Source: Pseudomonas sp. Ga0074129
GTDB lineage: Bacteria; Pseudomonadota; Gammaproteobacteria; Pseudomonadales; Pseudomonadaceae
Assembly: GCA_001465025.1 (NCBI GenBank)
Contig: LNDO01000083.1
Span: 1-64,000, forward strand
Length of the DNA: 64,000 nucleotides
Direction of reading: 5' to 3'
Shown: positions 16,844 through 24,800 of the stretch, piece by piece
Position numbering within the stretch: position 1 is the first letter of the stretch
Layout: every line of letters starts with the position of its first letter
Translations under genes and position numbers: made by a program
Notes under the pieces: model-generated
What the model saw: only the letters and a program-made list of their open reading frames with translations
Told to the model about the DNA's origin: nothing
Database searches by the model: none

Positions 16844-19003
16844 TTAAAAGCGTGACTGCAAGGCCAGCTCAAACGAACGTGGCGCGCCGAGGAACAGCAT
16901 GTCGCTACTGGCCCAGCTGGCGTATACCTCGTCGGTCAAGTTGCGCGCCCGCAAGGTCAGCAGGCTGTCGGCATCCAGGCGATAGCTGACAAATGCACCG
17001 AACAAGGTATAGGCCGGTGCCTTTAACCGGTTGGCCGCATCCGCATACACCGAGGCCACGTGGCGGCTGTCTGCACCAACCTGCCAATGCGACGTGAGGT
17101 CGTAGGTCAGCCACAGGTTGGCAACCTGATCGGGCACGTTGCTCGGCGTGTTGCCCTTACGCGAGACCGACTGCCCGCCCACGCTTTCATTGAACTCATC
17201 GTATTGCGCATCGATCCACGCCAGATTGGCTTCTGCCAGCAAGCGCGGGGTGATGCGCAGCGCTGTTGCCAGCTCTACACCAAGCGTCGATTGCTTACCC
17301 ACTGGTAGCGTTTGCCCGGGGTTAGCGGGGTCGCGCGTAGCCAGGTTTTCGCGTTCGATCTTGTACGCAGCAACGGTGGTGGAGGCGCGTCCATCGAAGA
17401 AATCAAACTTGCTGCCGACCTCCAGTTGACGGCCCTTGGTCAGGTCAAAATCCTGCACCTGACCGAGGGTCGCGGTGGTGAGGATGCCAGCAGGCGGGTC
17501 GGCAGCGGTGCTGTATTGCACGTACACATTGGCAGCAGGACTCAAGGCATAGACCATACCGACACGGCCAGTGGTGGGCTCGTACTCACGGGCGAAAAAC
17601 GCCGGGTTGGTCAGGCTGGCGGCTTGGTGGTTGGTCACTTCCAGGTCGATGCGGTCATGCCGCAGGCCGGTGAGCAGGGACAGGCGCTCAGTCAGTGCCA
17701 GGCGGTTTTCGACAAACAACGCCCAGGTGTCGAGTTGATTGGTGCGCTGGCGTGCGTAACCAGGATTCATACCCGGCAGGTCGAAGAAATGCCCCGGTTC
17801 GAAGTGCTCAGCATCCACCACGCCGAAGGGACCGGCGACCGAGCGTGGATAGCGGGTTTGCACGTTATGGCTGTAATCCAGCCCGGCTGCCCACTCGCTC
17901 GACAGGCCAAACAGCCCGCCCTGATGGAGCAACTCAAACCGATTGCCGTTGAGCTCCTGATCATGCCGTTGCAACAGCGCGTTACTGCGCTGCACGGCGC
18001 TATTAGTGGCATCCGTGTAGGCATAGGTCTCCAGGTTGCGGTAATCACGCTGCGCGTTGTAGTGATAGAGCGTATTGCGCAGGCGGGTGGCGTCCGTCAG
18101 TTGATACTCGGTGATGGAACGCGCCCAACGCACCCGCTGTTCATAGCGGCCGTCTGCAACGTTGTAGTTCTCGAAACGCCGACTCTCATCCACCTTCAGA
18201 TCACCCGAGCGGCCCTTGAGCACCGGGCTGCCCCAATAAGGGCTGTCGACCTGTTCTTCCTGATACTCAAACGCCAGGGTGTGCGACAGCTGCTCGTTGA
18301 AGTCCGTCAGCAGGGAGAATGCACTGGTCCACGCCTCACGCTCTTCGCGATCCACGTAGCCATTGCTGCTGGTGCGGCTGACATCCATGCGCAGGTGATT
18401 GGCCTCGCCCAGCGGCTGGTTGAAACCATAGGCCAGTTCGTTGGCATCAAACGAGCCGTAGCGGATGCGTCCTTCGCTGAACACCTGATCGCGCGTGGCC
18501 AATTTAGTCAGGTAGTTGATCGAACCACCGACAGCGCCCGAGCCATTGAGAAAGCTGGACGCACCGCCGACCGCTTCAACCCGGTCGTAAATCCAGCTAT
18601 CCACCGGACGCGCCGCAATGGAGTCGTACTGCACCGTGATGCCGTTGAACATCTGCGTGACCTGGCTACCGGTAAAGCCACGCCACGACACGGCCCCGGC
18701 AAAACCAGGCGGCGCGGCAGCCACCACACCCGTTACGCCATTGAGCATCTGTTGGGTGTTGTCCGCACCGCGACTTTCAATCTGCTCGCGGCTAACGACA
18801 CTGACCGAAGCCGGCGTTTCCCGAGGCGTCAGGCCCAGGCGTGATGCGCTCTCGACCGGAGTATCAAGAGATAGTTCAGAAGCAAGCGCCGCACGGCCAC
18901 GGACCTCACTGTCGGGCAAAGTGACGGCCTGTTCAGCCCAGAGTGAAGGGGTTACAGCGCACAGCAAGGCGGCGCTCAAGGCGCGCGAGGACGGTATAGA
19001 CAT
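16844..19003 (-). CDS. TonB-dependent outer-membrane receptor for a metal chelate
   Basis: The 719-residue protein has a signal peptide (cleaved near WAEQA), a plug domain at about 45-160 (TPRETPASVSVVSREQIESR) and a 22-stranded barrel ending in the C-terminal aromatic LALQSRF. Sequence features are those of the siderophore-receptor group. The ligand is not evident. A DUF2946-like gene upstream, with PepSY and PCu(A)C genes downstream, resembles the arrangement around the copper receptor OprC in P. aeruginosa, so copper or a metallophore is plausible. The start at 19003 gives a normal signal peptide; an upstream ATG at 19063 would add 20 basic residues. Confidence 0.85.
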   Translation of the reverse strand: MSIPSSRALSAALLCAVTPSLWAEQAVTLPDSEVRGRAALASELSLDTPVESASRLGLTPRETPASVSVVSREQIESRGADNTQQMLNGVTGVVAAAPPGFAGAVSWRGFTGSQVTQMFNGITVQYDSIAARPVDSWIYDRVEAVGGASSFLNGSGAVGGSINYLTKLATRDQVFSEGRIRYGSFDANELAYGFNQPLGEANHLRMDVSRTSSNGYVDREEREAWTSAFSLLTDFNEQLSHTLAFEYQEEQVDSPYWGSPVLKGRSGDLKVDESRRFENYNVADGRYEQRVRWARSITEYQLTDATRLRNTLYHYNAQRDYRNLETYAYTDATNSAVQRSNALLQRHDQELNGNRFELLHQGGLFGLSSEWAAGLDYSHNVQTRYPRSVAGPFGVVDAEHFEPGHFFDLPGMNPGYARQRTNQLDTWALFVENRLALTERLSLLTGLRHDRIDLEVTNHQAASLTNPAFFAREYEPTTGRVGMVYALSPAANVYVQYSTAADPPAGILTTATLGQVQDFDLTKGRQLEVGSKFDFFDGRASTTVAAYKIERENLATRDPANPGQTLPVGKQSTLGVELATALRITPRLLAEANLAWIDAQYDEFNESVGGQSVSRKGNTPSNVPDQVANLWLTYDLTSHWQVGADSRHVASVYADAANRLKAPAYTLFGAFVSYRLDADSLLTLRARNLTDEVYASWASSDMLFLGAPRSFELALQSRF

Positions 19004-19093
19004 AGCGTATTGTTTTCCTGAAAACACAAGCAATCGCACGCGGCATGGCTTCGCCACATGCAAACGGTGGGCGCGCCCTAAAGGCGCCGTGCA

Positions 19094-19477
19094 TCAGGAA
19101 AGAGGAGAAGCGCGGGGGTTGGCCGAAGGCCAGAGGTAGCGAACCGGTCGCGGGGTATAAAAAAGCGTCAGCAGTGGCGCACGGCTGATGGCCAGTAGCC
19201 CCAACAAGCCAAAGAACGCCGCGAGGATGAGCGCACCAAAGCTGGAGCTCAGGGAGCAGCCGGAGCCGGTGGCGGGGTTGGGCGCAACGACACCTGAGCC
19301 TTCAAGGTCAGCCCCGGCACCAAAGTTACCGTCGAAGGAGCAGTACTGGCTGTCCAGACCACTCAATTGCAAACCGGCCATTTGCCCATGACTGATGCTG
19401 CAGCCGAACGCACTGAACAGAACGCTGAAATACAGCATCCAGGCCAGCAGGCGACGGTCAGATCGGGTCATTTTCAT
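19094..19477 (-). CDS. DUF2946-like small membrane protein
   Basis: The 127-residue protein has two hydrophobic segments (LLAWMLYFSVLFSAFGCSI near the N-terminus and GALILAAFFGLLGLLAISRA). The middle is Gly/Ser-rich, and the C-terminus ends in the WPSANPRASP motif I associate with DUF2946 proteins preceding TonB receptors in Pseudomonas. Related proteins usually carry a CPLC-like pair in the second half; here the site reads GCSLSS, with one cysteine. The function is unknown, although the family recurs in copper and other metal loci. The start at 19477 is the better of several ATGs, but no clear ribosome site is seen. Confidence 0.65.
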   Translation of the reverse strand: MKMTRSDRRLLAWMLYFSVLFSAFGCSISHGQMAGLQLSGLDSQYCSFDGNFGAGADLEGSGVVAPNPATGSGCSLSSSFGALILAAFFGLLGLLAISRAPLLTLFYTPRPVRYLWPSANPRASPLS

Positions 19478-19809
19478 GGGGCGCGACTCTAGCATTGCTC
19501 TGGGACGCATGTGACATAGCAGCACTGCGTTGGATTGCCGCACTGCGCTGCCGGCAATAGTAGCGGGGCTTATGGGGAATGTCCTCCCCGCCGAGGCAGG
19601 CCAACTCGATAGCTGCCATCAACGACCCGTTTGTGCGGTTATTCGGGTAACCGCCAACACGCCCATCTGGCCATACTGGAAGTCTGTCGCACGGGCGGCT
19701 TAACTCAGGGCAGTATTGAACAAGCGCCAAGGCCATGCCATAACGCCGCCTACATGGATGAGTGCACGACCTCAACGTGGGCATCCGCCAACGCCGCTAG
19801 GAGCATCGA
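19478..19809. other. Divergent intergenic region, DUF2946-like gene / gltS
   Basis: These 332 bases separate the minus-strand metal locus from gltS. I see a hairpin (ATTGCCG 19534-19540 with CGGCAAT 19552-19558, 11-base loop), and near 19636-19653 two GCGGTTA-like arms (GCGGTTATTCGGGTAACCGC). Promoters for both directions must lie here, but no clear -35/-10 pair, Fur box or Zur box stands out. A frame on the minus strand (19458-19784) is open but shows no family resemblance. Confidence 0.5.
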
Positions 19810-21006
19810 GTGACCCTACTCCCCTTGGAAACCCTGCTGATCGCCGCGCTGGTGCTGTTGCTAGGACGTGTCGTCAACCGCCTGGTGCCCTGGCTGTCGC
19901 ACTACAACATCCCGGACCCCATAACCGGCGGCCTGCTGTTTGCTGTCGGCATGCTCTTTGCCGGGCAGTTTTCCCCAGCCGAGGTGGTGTTTGACAGCAC
20001 CCTCAAGCCCGTACTTTTGCTGGCGTTTTTTGCTGCGGTGGGCTTGTCGGCCAATCTCAGTTTGCTCAGGCAAGGCGGCAAGCGGTTATTGCTGTTTGTT
20101 CTGGTACTGATCCCGTTCCTGTTTCTGCAAAACCTCACCGGCTTGCTGATTGCCTGGGGACTGGACATGCACCCGCTGATGGGCCTTGTGGGCGGCAGTA
20201 TTACCTTGGTCGGTGGCCACGGTACGGGGGCGGCCTATGCCGAGCGCTTTGCCGAAGTAAACAATATCCAGTCGATCATGGAACTGGCCATGACCGCCGC
20301 GACCCTCGGCTTGGTGCTGGGTGGCATCTGTGGTGGGCCGCTGGCCCAATGGCTGATCAAGCGTCATAACCTCGACAACAACGTGACGGGCCAGCCCACT
20401 GCGCAGAATCTTCAGGAGAGTCCGGCCAGCGCGCCAATCAATGCGGGTAACCTGATCCCGGTTCTCGCCGCTGTACTCATTGCCGTCATCGCCGGGCGCT
20501 GGCTGGGTGATCTGGTCAGTGGCGGCCCTGTCACCCTGCCCAGCTTTCTCTGGTGCCTGCTGGTGGGTGTGTTGATTCGCAACGCGGGTCATCTGGTGGG
20601 CCTGCGCTTGAACGACTCAGGGATCGATATGCTCTCGAGCCTAACCTTGGCGCTGTTTCTCGCCATCACCATGATGACCCTGAACCTGGCCAGCGTGGCC
20701 AGCCTGGCGGGCCCCTTACTCGTTATGTTGCTGGGGCAACTGCTGTTGGTGGTGATCTATGGTGGCTTGCTGGTGTATCGCGCAGTGGGCCGCGATTACG
20801 AGAGCGCCGTCATGTCGGCCGCCTTCTGCGGTTTTGCCATGGGCGCAACGGCCACGGCGATCGCCAATATGCAGGCCATCACACAGAAGTACGGCCCCGC
20901 ACCTCAGGCCTTTCTGGTGGTGCCATTAGTCGGTGCATTCCTTATCGATCTCCTCAACGCGCTGGTGCTCACGGGTTATCTGTCACTGCCATGGATAGGG
21001 GGTTAG
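19810..21006 (+). CDS. gltS: Sodium/glutamate symporter GltS
   Basis: The 398-residue inner-membrane protein of the ESS family has about ten to twelve spans. The twin re-entrant-loop signature GGHGTGAAYAERFAE sits near residue 136, and a second pseudo-symmetric stretch near 340 reads FCGFAMGATATAIANM. It imports glutamate with sodium. The start is GTG at 19810 with AGGAG (19799-19803) 6 bases upstream. The gene directly after it, two bases past the stop, encodes a TAXI-type binding lipoprotein, which is unusual because GltS normally works without one. Confidence 0.92.
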   Translation: MTLLPLETLLIAALVLLLGRVVNRLVPWLSHYNIPDPITGGLLFAVGMLFAGQFSPAEVVFDSTLKPVLLLAFFAAVGLSANLSLLRQGGKRLLLFVLVLIPFLFLQNLTGLLIAWGLDMHPLMGLVGGSITLVGGHGTGAAYAERFAEVNNIQSIMELAMTAATLGLVLGGICGGPLAQWLIKRHNLDNNVTGQPTAQNLQESPASAPINAGNLIPVLAAVLIAVIAGRWLGDLVSGGPVTLPSFLWCLLVGVLIRNAGHLVGLRLNDSGIDMLSSLTLALFLAITMMTLNLASVASLAGPLLVMLLGQLLLVVIYGGLLVYRAVGRDYESAVMSAAFCGFAMGATATAIANMQAITQKYGPAPQAFLVVPLVGAFLIDLLNALVLTGYLSLPWIGG

Positions 21007-21008
21007 GC

Positions 21009-22511
21009 ATGCGCGTATTACTGATGGTGTTCTGCCTGACACTGCTGACAGCCTGCTCCAGAGGCCCAGCCAGCGACACCCTGCAGCACGATGTGCAGCA
21101 ACGGTTGCAGCAAGCCTTTCCCGATTCGGTGTTACGCCTGACGGAGTTAAAACGCCGCGGCAGCGCCAACGACGCCAAGGCGCCACCCGGCGAGAAACGC
21201 CTGGTGGTCTACTTTGATGCCACGCTCACAGTTACGCAGGCGCAGAACTTTGGGGCATGGGATTCACCGGGCGTGGCCAGCCTCATCAGCTTAATGGGCG
21301 CAGGCCCACGCGGGCTGACAGGGATCGAAGGCGGCGGTAATCACGCCGGTGATACGTTAACCATTCATGGCAGCTTGATTTACCGTAAACAAGACGGTCA
21401 GTGGTTTGCCGAGGTGCCACAAGGCTTTACCGCAGCCCGTGAGACACTTGCACATGAAGGCGGCAGTACCACGCGGGAAACCTTGGTCAATGCATTCAGT
21501 ACCGCGCTCAATCTCAGCCCAGGCGACACCGGGCCTCAGCAACGCAAAGCCATTAGCGACGAGTTGGAGCGCTCGCTGAATAATATTCAAGGCCGACTTT
21601 CACGCCTGAAAAACGGCTACCCCTTAGCAGGCGGCCCGTCTGCCGGGCAATACGCCCGGTTTGCCAACGCCTTCAGCCTGCATCTAAAGCACGAAGGCAT
21701 CAACATGCCCGTATTGAACACTGAAGGAGGCCTGGATAACCTGCGCCTGCTGCGTGAGGGCGATGCGCTGCTGGCGTTGTCACAAAGCGATGCGGCATAT
21801 GCGGCCGCGCACGGTAAAGGCGCGTTTGAAACCCAAGGGCCAGATCTTAATCTGCAGGCGATTGCCAGCCTTTATCCCGAGCCGGTGCATGTCGTCGTGA
21901 GCGCCAACAGCAGCCTGCAACAGCTGAGCGATTTGCGAGGGAAACGGGTCAATATCGGTCAACCAAGATCCGCCTCGCGCCTCACTGCACTGGCCATTTT
22001 GGAAGCCCACAACCTGCAACCCAGCGATCTGCAAGCAGTCACTGAGTTGGATCTGCAACAGGCATTGAAAGCGCTGCGCGACGGCCAACTGGATGCCCTG
22101 ATTCAAGTGATCGGCGCGCCGGCTGACAACATCCGCGCGGCCAGCGAAGCGTTTGAATTACGCCTTATCCCGCTAAATGCGGACGCAGTAAAACGTTTAG
22201 AGGCGCAGCGCCCCGGCAGCTTTGCTTTCAGTGTTGCAGCCGAAACCTACCCAGGCCAGGTTCAACCCGTACCAACACTGGCAGTCGCCAGCATGTTACT
22301 GACGGGCGAGCAATTGACCGCTGCTGAAATAGAACGGCTGGTTCAACTGTTGTTTGCCCGCGATAACCAATGGCTGGAAAACGGCAGCATTCAAGGCAGC
22401 CAACTGTCTGCGCAAAGCGCCCTGCGTGATCTTGGTGTGCCGTTGCACAGCGACGCTGAAAAAGCCCTACAGGCCATTCAGTCAATGAATCCAGCGTTAC
22501 CCGAGGGCTAG
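21009..22511 (+). CDS. TAXI-family solute-binding lipoprotein
   Basis: The 500-residue lipoprotein has a signal peptide and lipobox LTAC (cleavage before Cys15). An N-terminal region of about 170 residues has no family that I recognise. The TAXI (TRAP-associated extracytoplasmic immunogenic) binding domain follows at about 200-490, with YPEPVHVVVSANSSLQQLSD and LRGKRVNIGQP. TAXI proteins bind glutamate or other carboxylates in known cases and normally serve TRAP permeases, none of which is present here. The start at 21009 is two bases after the gltS stop, so the pair is co-transcribed. The N-terminal extension makes it much longer than the usual ~320 residues. Confidence 0.83.
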   Translation: MRVLLMVFCLTLLTACSRGPASDTLQHDVQQRLQQAFPDSVLRLTELKRRGSANDAKAPPGEKRLVVYFDATLTVTQAQNFGAWDSPGVASLISLMGAGPRGLTGIEGGGNHAGDTLTIHGSLIYRKQDGQWFAEVPQGFTAARETLAHEGGSTTRETLVNAFSTALNLSPGDTGPQQRKAISDELERSLNNIQGRLSRLKNGYPLAGGPSAGQYARFANAFSLHLKHEGINMPVLNTEGGLDNLRLLREGDALLALSQSDAAYAAAHGKGAFETQGPDLNLQAIASLYPEPVHVVVSANSSLQQLSDLRGKRVNIGQPRSASRLTALAILEAHNLQPSDLQAVTELDLQQALKALRDGQLDALIQVIGAPADNIRAASEAFELRLIPLNADAVKRLEAQRPGSFAFSVAAETYPGQVQPVPTLAVASMLLTGEQLTAAEIERLVQLLFARDNQWLENGSIQGSQLSAQSALRDLGVPLHSDAEKALQAIQSMNPALPEG

Positions 22512-22665
22512 CAGGCCGCTGCCATCATTGGTTAGCCCCATAAATGTTACGCGCTCGGCCAACAAGCCCATTGTCGACGACTACGCTTATTGAAATGCCC
22601 ACGCGAAGTAAGCGGGCGTTAGCAGAACCCCATTCGTTTGTTAAATGATCTAGAGGCGGTACGCC

Positions 22666-24537
22666 ATGCGTTCCGAATTTCAAGGGCCATTGCGCCTTGC
22701 AGGCACGTATATCCTCTTCAGCGTGCTGTGGATTCTGGGCAGTGACACACTGCTCAATGCGCTCACGGAAGACAGCGCCTTAATCGCTAACTTGCAACTG
22801 GCCAAGGGGCTGCTCTTTGTCGCACTCAGCGGTGCGTTGATCTTTATGCTCGGCTACCGCCAATACGCTCTTCTGCATCGACAGCAGCACTTGCTGATGC
22901 AGAACATCCAGCAACTCAAACAGTCCCAACGCAATGCTGGCATAGGCAGCTGGCAGTATCGGCAAGGCTTTAATTGGAGCATTGAGGCCATGAGCTTGCT
23001 GGATCGTGAAAGCGATCCTCCGCACAGCAGCCTTGAGCAATTTCTCAGTTGGCTGCATCCGGCTGACCGTGCCGGTGCACAACGCGCTGTGCAGGCGTTG
23101 CTGGATGGCCAGGCACCACTCAATTTCAGCGCGCGGTTGGCGCAGGCGCAAACGCAGCCGTGCACCTGGCTGATGCTGCGCGGCGAAGCTGATGGTCGCG
23201 GCAACATCTTTGGTACGTTGCAAAATATCAGTGCGCAAAAGCGTGATGAAAGCGCCCTGCGTGAAAGTGAAAAACGCTTCCGCCAACTCTTTGAGCAAAC
23301 ACCGCGTATTGCCGTACAAGGCTATGACCGCGAGCGCCGGGTAATTTACTGGAACCAGGCCAGCACGCAGCTTTATGGCTATGAAGTCCATGAAGCCATG
23401 GGGCGACGCCTGGAAGAGCTGATCGTGCCGCCAAACGCCCGCAGCAAGGTGGTCAATGCCATTAACCTGTGGCAACTCGGCGGCCCACCCATTGCAGCCG
23501 CTGAAGTGCAATTGCAGTGCAAAGACAGCCGGCAGATCTGGGTTTATTCAAGCCATCTGATGCTGCGTAACAGCCTTGATCAGGTCGAGTTGTACTGCAT
23601 TGACATCGACCTGACACAGCAGAAAAAAATCGATCACGACCTGCAATTAAGCGAAAGCCGCTACCGCACCCTGGTTGAACATTTGGCTGATGGAATTTTT
23701 CTCACCCACACCGACGACAACCTGAGCTTTCTTAACCCCGCCTGGGAGCAAATCAGTGGCTACTCGGTGCAAGAGAGCCTTGGTCATCCGCTGCAGCGGT
23801 TTATGCCGGAACTTGGCCAGATCCCGCTCAAGCTGCAACTGGAAGAATTACGCAGTGGCAAACTGGATAATCTGCGCGTTGAATGCCAGCTCCTGACCCG
23901 CAGCGGCGAAGTCAGGCAAGTCGAATTGCAAATAAGCCCTTGTGCGGTGCTGCCAGGGCTGCACGGCAGTCTGCGCGATGTGCATGAACGTCATCAGGCA
24001 TACCATCTGCAACAGGCCCGTAACGCGGTGCTTGACGAGTTGCTAGGCCTACACCCCTTGTCCAGCGTCCTCACCGGCATTACCCGCCGACTGGAAAGCC
24101 TGCAACCGCAAATGCGCGTCTCAATCATGCTGCTTGATGAACAGAAACGGCTCCACGTGGGCGCAGCGCCAAGCCTACCCGATAGCTACAACCAAGCCCT
24201 TGAAGGCATTCAAGCAGACCTGGGCGTTGGCTCATGCGGACACGCGGCTTGCAGCGGTGAATTGGTGATTGCCGAAGACATTAGCCGGCACCCCTACTGG
24301 CAAGATTTCAAGATCCTCGCCATGAGCGCCGGCCTGCATGCCTGCTGGTCACTGCCGTTCAAGGACGACAGCGGCAAAGTGCTCGGCACGTTCGGGATCT
24401 ATTACCCACACCCCACGCGCCCCAGCAATGCCGATATTGCTTTAGTGACCGAATTCACCCGACTGGCCGGTTTGGCGGTGCAGTTCCGCAGCCCGACGAA
24501 TACTCAACAGATCAAAGGCGCGCCAGCCGTCCGGTAA
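22666..24537 (+). CDS. Membrane PAS-PAS-PAS-GAF sensor protein without output domain
   Basis: The 623-residue protein has two membrane helices at about 10-31 and 45-65. Three PAS-like domains follow at about 90-195 (WSIEAMSLLDRES, LHPADR), 205-320 (FRQLFEQTPRIAVQGYDRER) and 330-445 (YRTLVEHLADGIFLTHTDD). The last domain is GAF, at 455-612 (LGVGSCGHAACSGELVIAED). Proteins with this layout usually continue into a GGDEF/EAL or histidine kinase domain, but here the stop comes right after GAF and no remnant is visible downstream. It could signal by protein contact or be a truncated remnant. The 154-base spacer upstream shows no clear promoter. Confidence 0.8.
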   Translation: MRSEFQGPLRLAGTYILFSVLWILGSDTLLNALTEDSALIANLQLAKGLLFVALSGALIFMLGYRQYALLHRQQHLLMQNIQQLKQSQRNAGIGSWQYRQGFNWSIEAMSLLDRESDPPHSSLEQFLSWLHPADRAGAQRAVQALLDGQAPLNFSARLAQAQTQPCTWLMLRGEADGRGNIFGTLQNISAQKRDESALRESEKRFRQLFEQTPRIAVQGYDRERRVIYWNQASTQLYGYEVHEAMGRRLEELIVPPNARSKVVNAINLWQLGGPPIAAAEVQLQCKDSRQIWVYSSHLMLRNSLDQVELYCIDIDLTQQKKIDHDLQLSESRYRTLVEHLADGIFLTHTDDNLSFLNPAWEQISGYSVQESLGHPLQRFMPELGQIPLKLQLEELRSGKLDNLRVECQLLTRSGEVRQVELQISPCAVLPGLHGSLRDVHERHQAYHLQQARNAVLDELLGLHPLSSVLTGITRRLESLQPQMRVSIMLLDEQKRLHVGAAPSLPDSYNQALEGIQADLGVGSCGHAACSGELVIAEDISRHPYWQDFKILAMSAGLHACWSLPFKDDSGKVLGTFGIYYPHPTRPSNADIALVTEFTRLAGLAVQFRSPTNTQQIKGAPAVR

Positions 24538-24606
24538 CTTGTTGCAGGTCAATGAATGTTCACATTGGGCAGCTAGACTGGCCACTCTTGCAAAGGAGAT
24601 GGTCCC

Positions 24607-24786
24607 ATGAACGTCATGATCCAACCGTTAAAAACAGCCGCAGGCCAGGGCTGGCAAGTACGCCTGGGTAAACAGAGCGTGACCTTCCGCAGTGAAAGCG
24701 AAGCGCAGACTTTTATCAGCACCCTGCAGGCACGTCTGAATGCGCCTCACACGCTACCGAGCATTCAACAACGCGCCGCCAGCTAA
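24607..24786 (+). CDS. Small conserved-looking protein, 59 residues, function unknown
   Basis: The reading frame starts at ATG 24607 with a near-perfect Shine-Dalgarno AAAGGAGAT at 24593-24601. The product has 59 residues (N-terminus MNVMIQPLKTAAGQGWQVRL), is soluble, and has a central GKQSVTFRSESEAQTF stretch. I know of similar small unnamed proteins in Pseudomonas but no function. Codon use and the strong ribosome site argue that it is real. It lies between the PAS/GAF gene and a convergent MFS gene. Confidence 0.7.
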   Translation: MNVMIQPLKTAAGQGWQVRLGKQSVTFRSESEAQTFISTLQARLNAPHTLPSIQQRAAS

Positions 24787-24800
24787 AGTACCGCAACGCA

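Noticed and set aside
19561-19760. Riboswitch (cobalamin-type) in the gltS / DUF2946-like gene spacer
   Set aside because: The region is structured and of suitable size, but I could not find the B12-box or other conserved riboswitch motifs on either strand.
19458-19784. 108-codon minus-strand frame upstream of the DUF2946-like gene
   Set aside because: It overlaps the DUF2946-like start, has no ribosome site or recognisable family, and its composition is not protein-like.
20553-21008. Upstream extension of the TAXI lipoprotein frame
   Set aside because: It lies inside gltS, and the lipoprotein signal begins at 21009.
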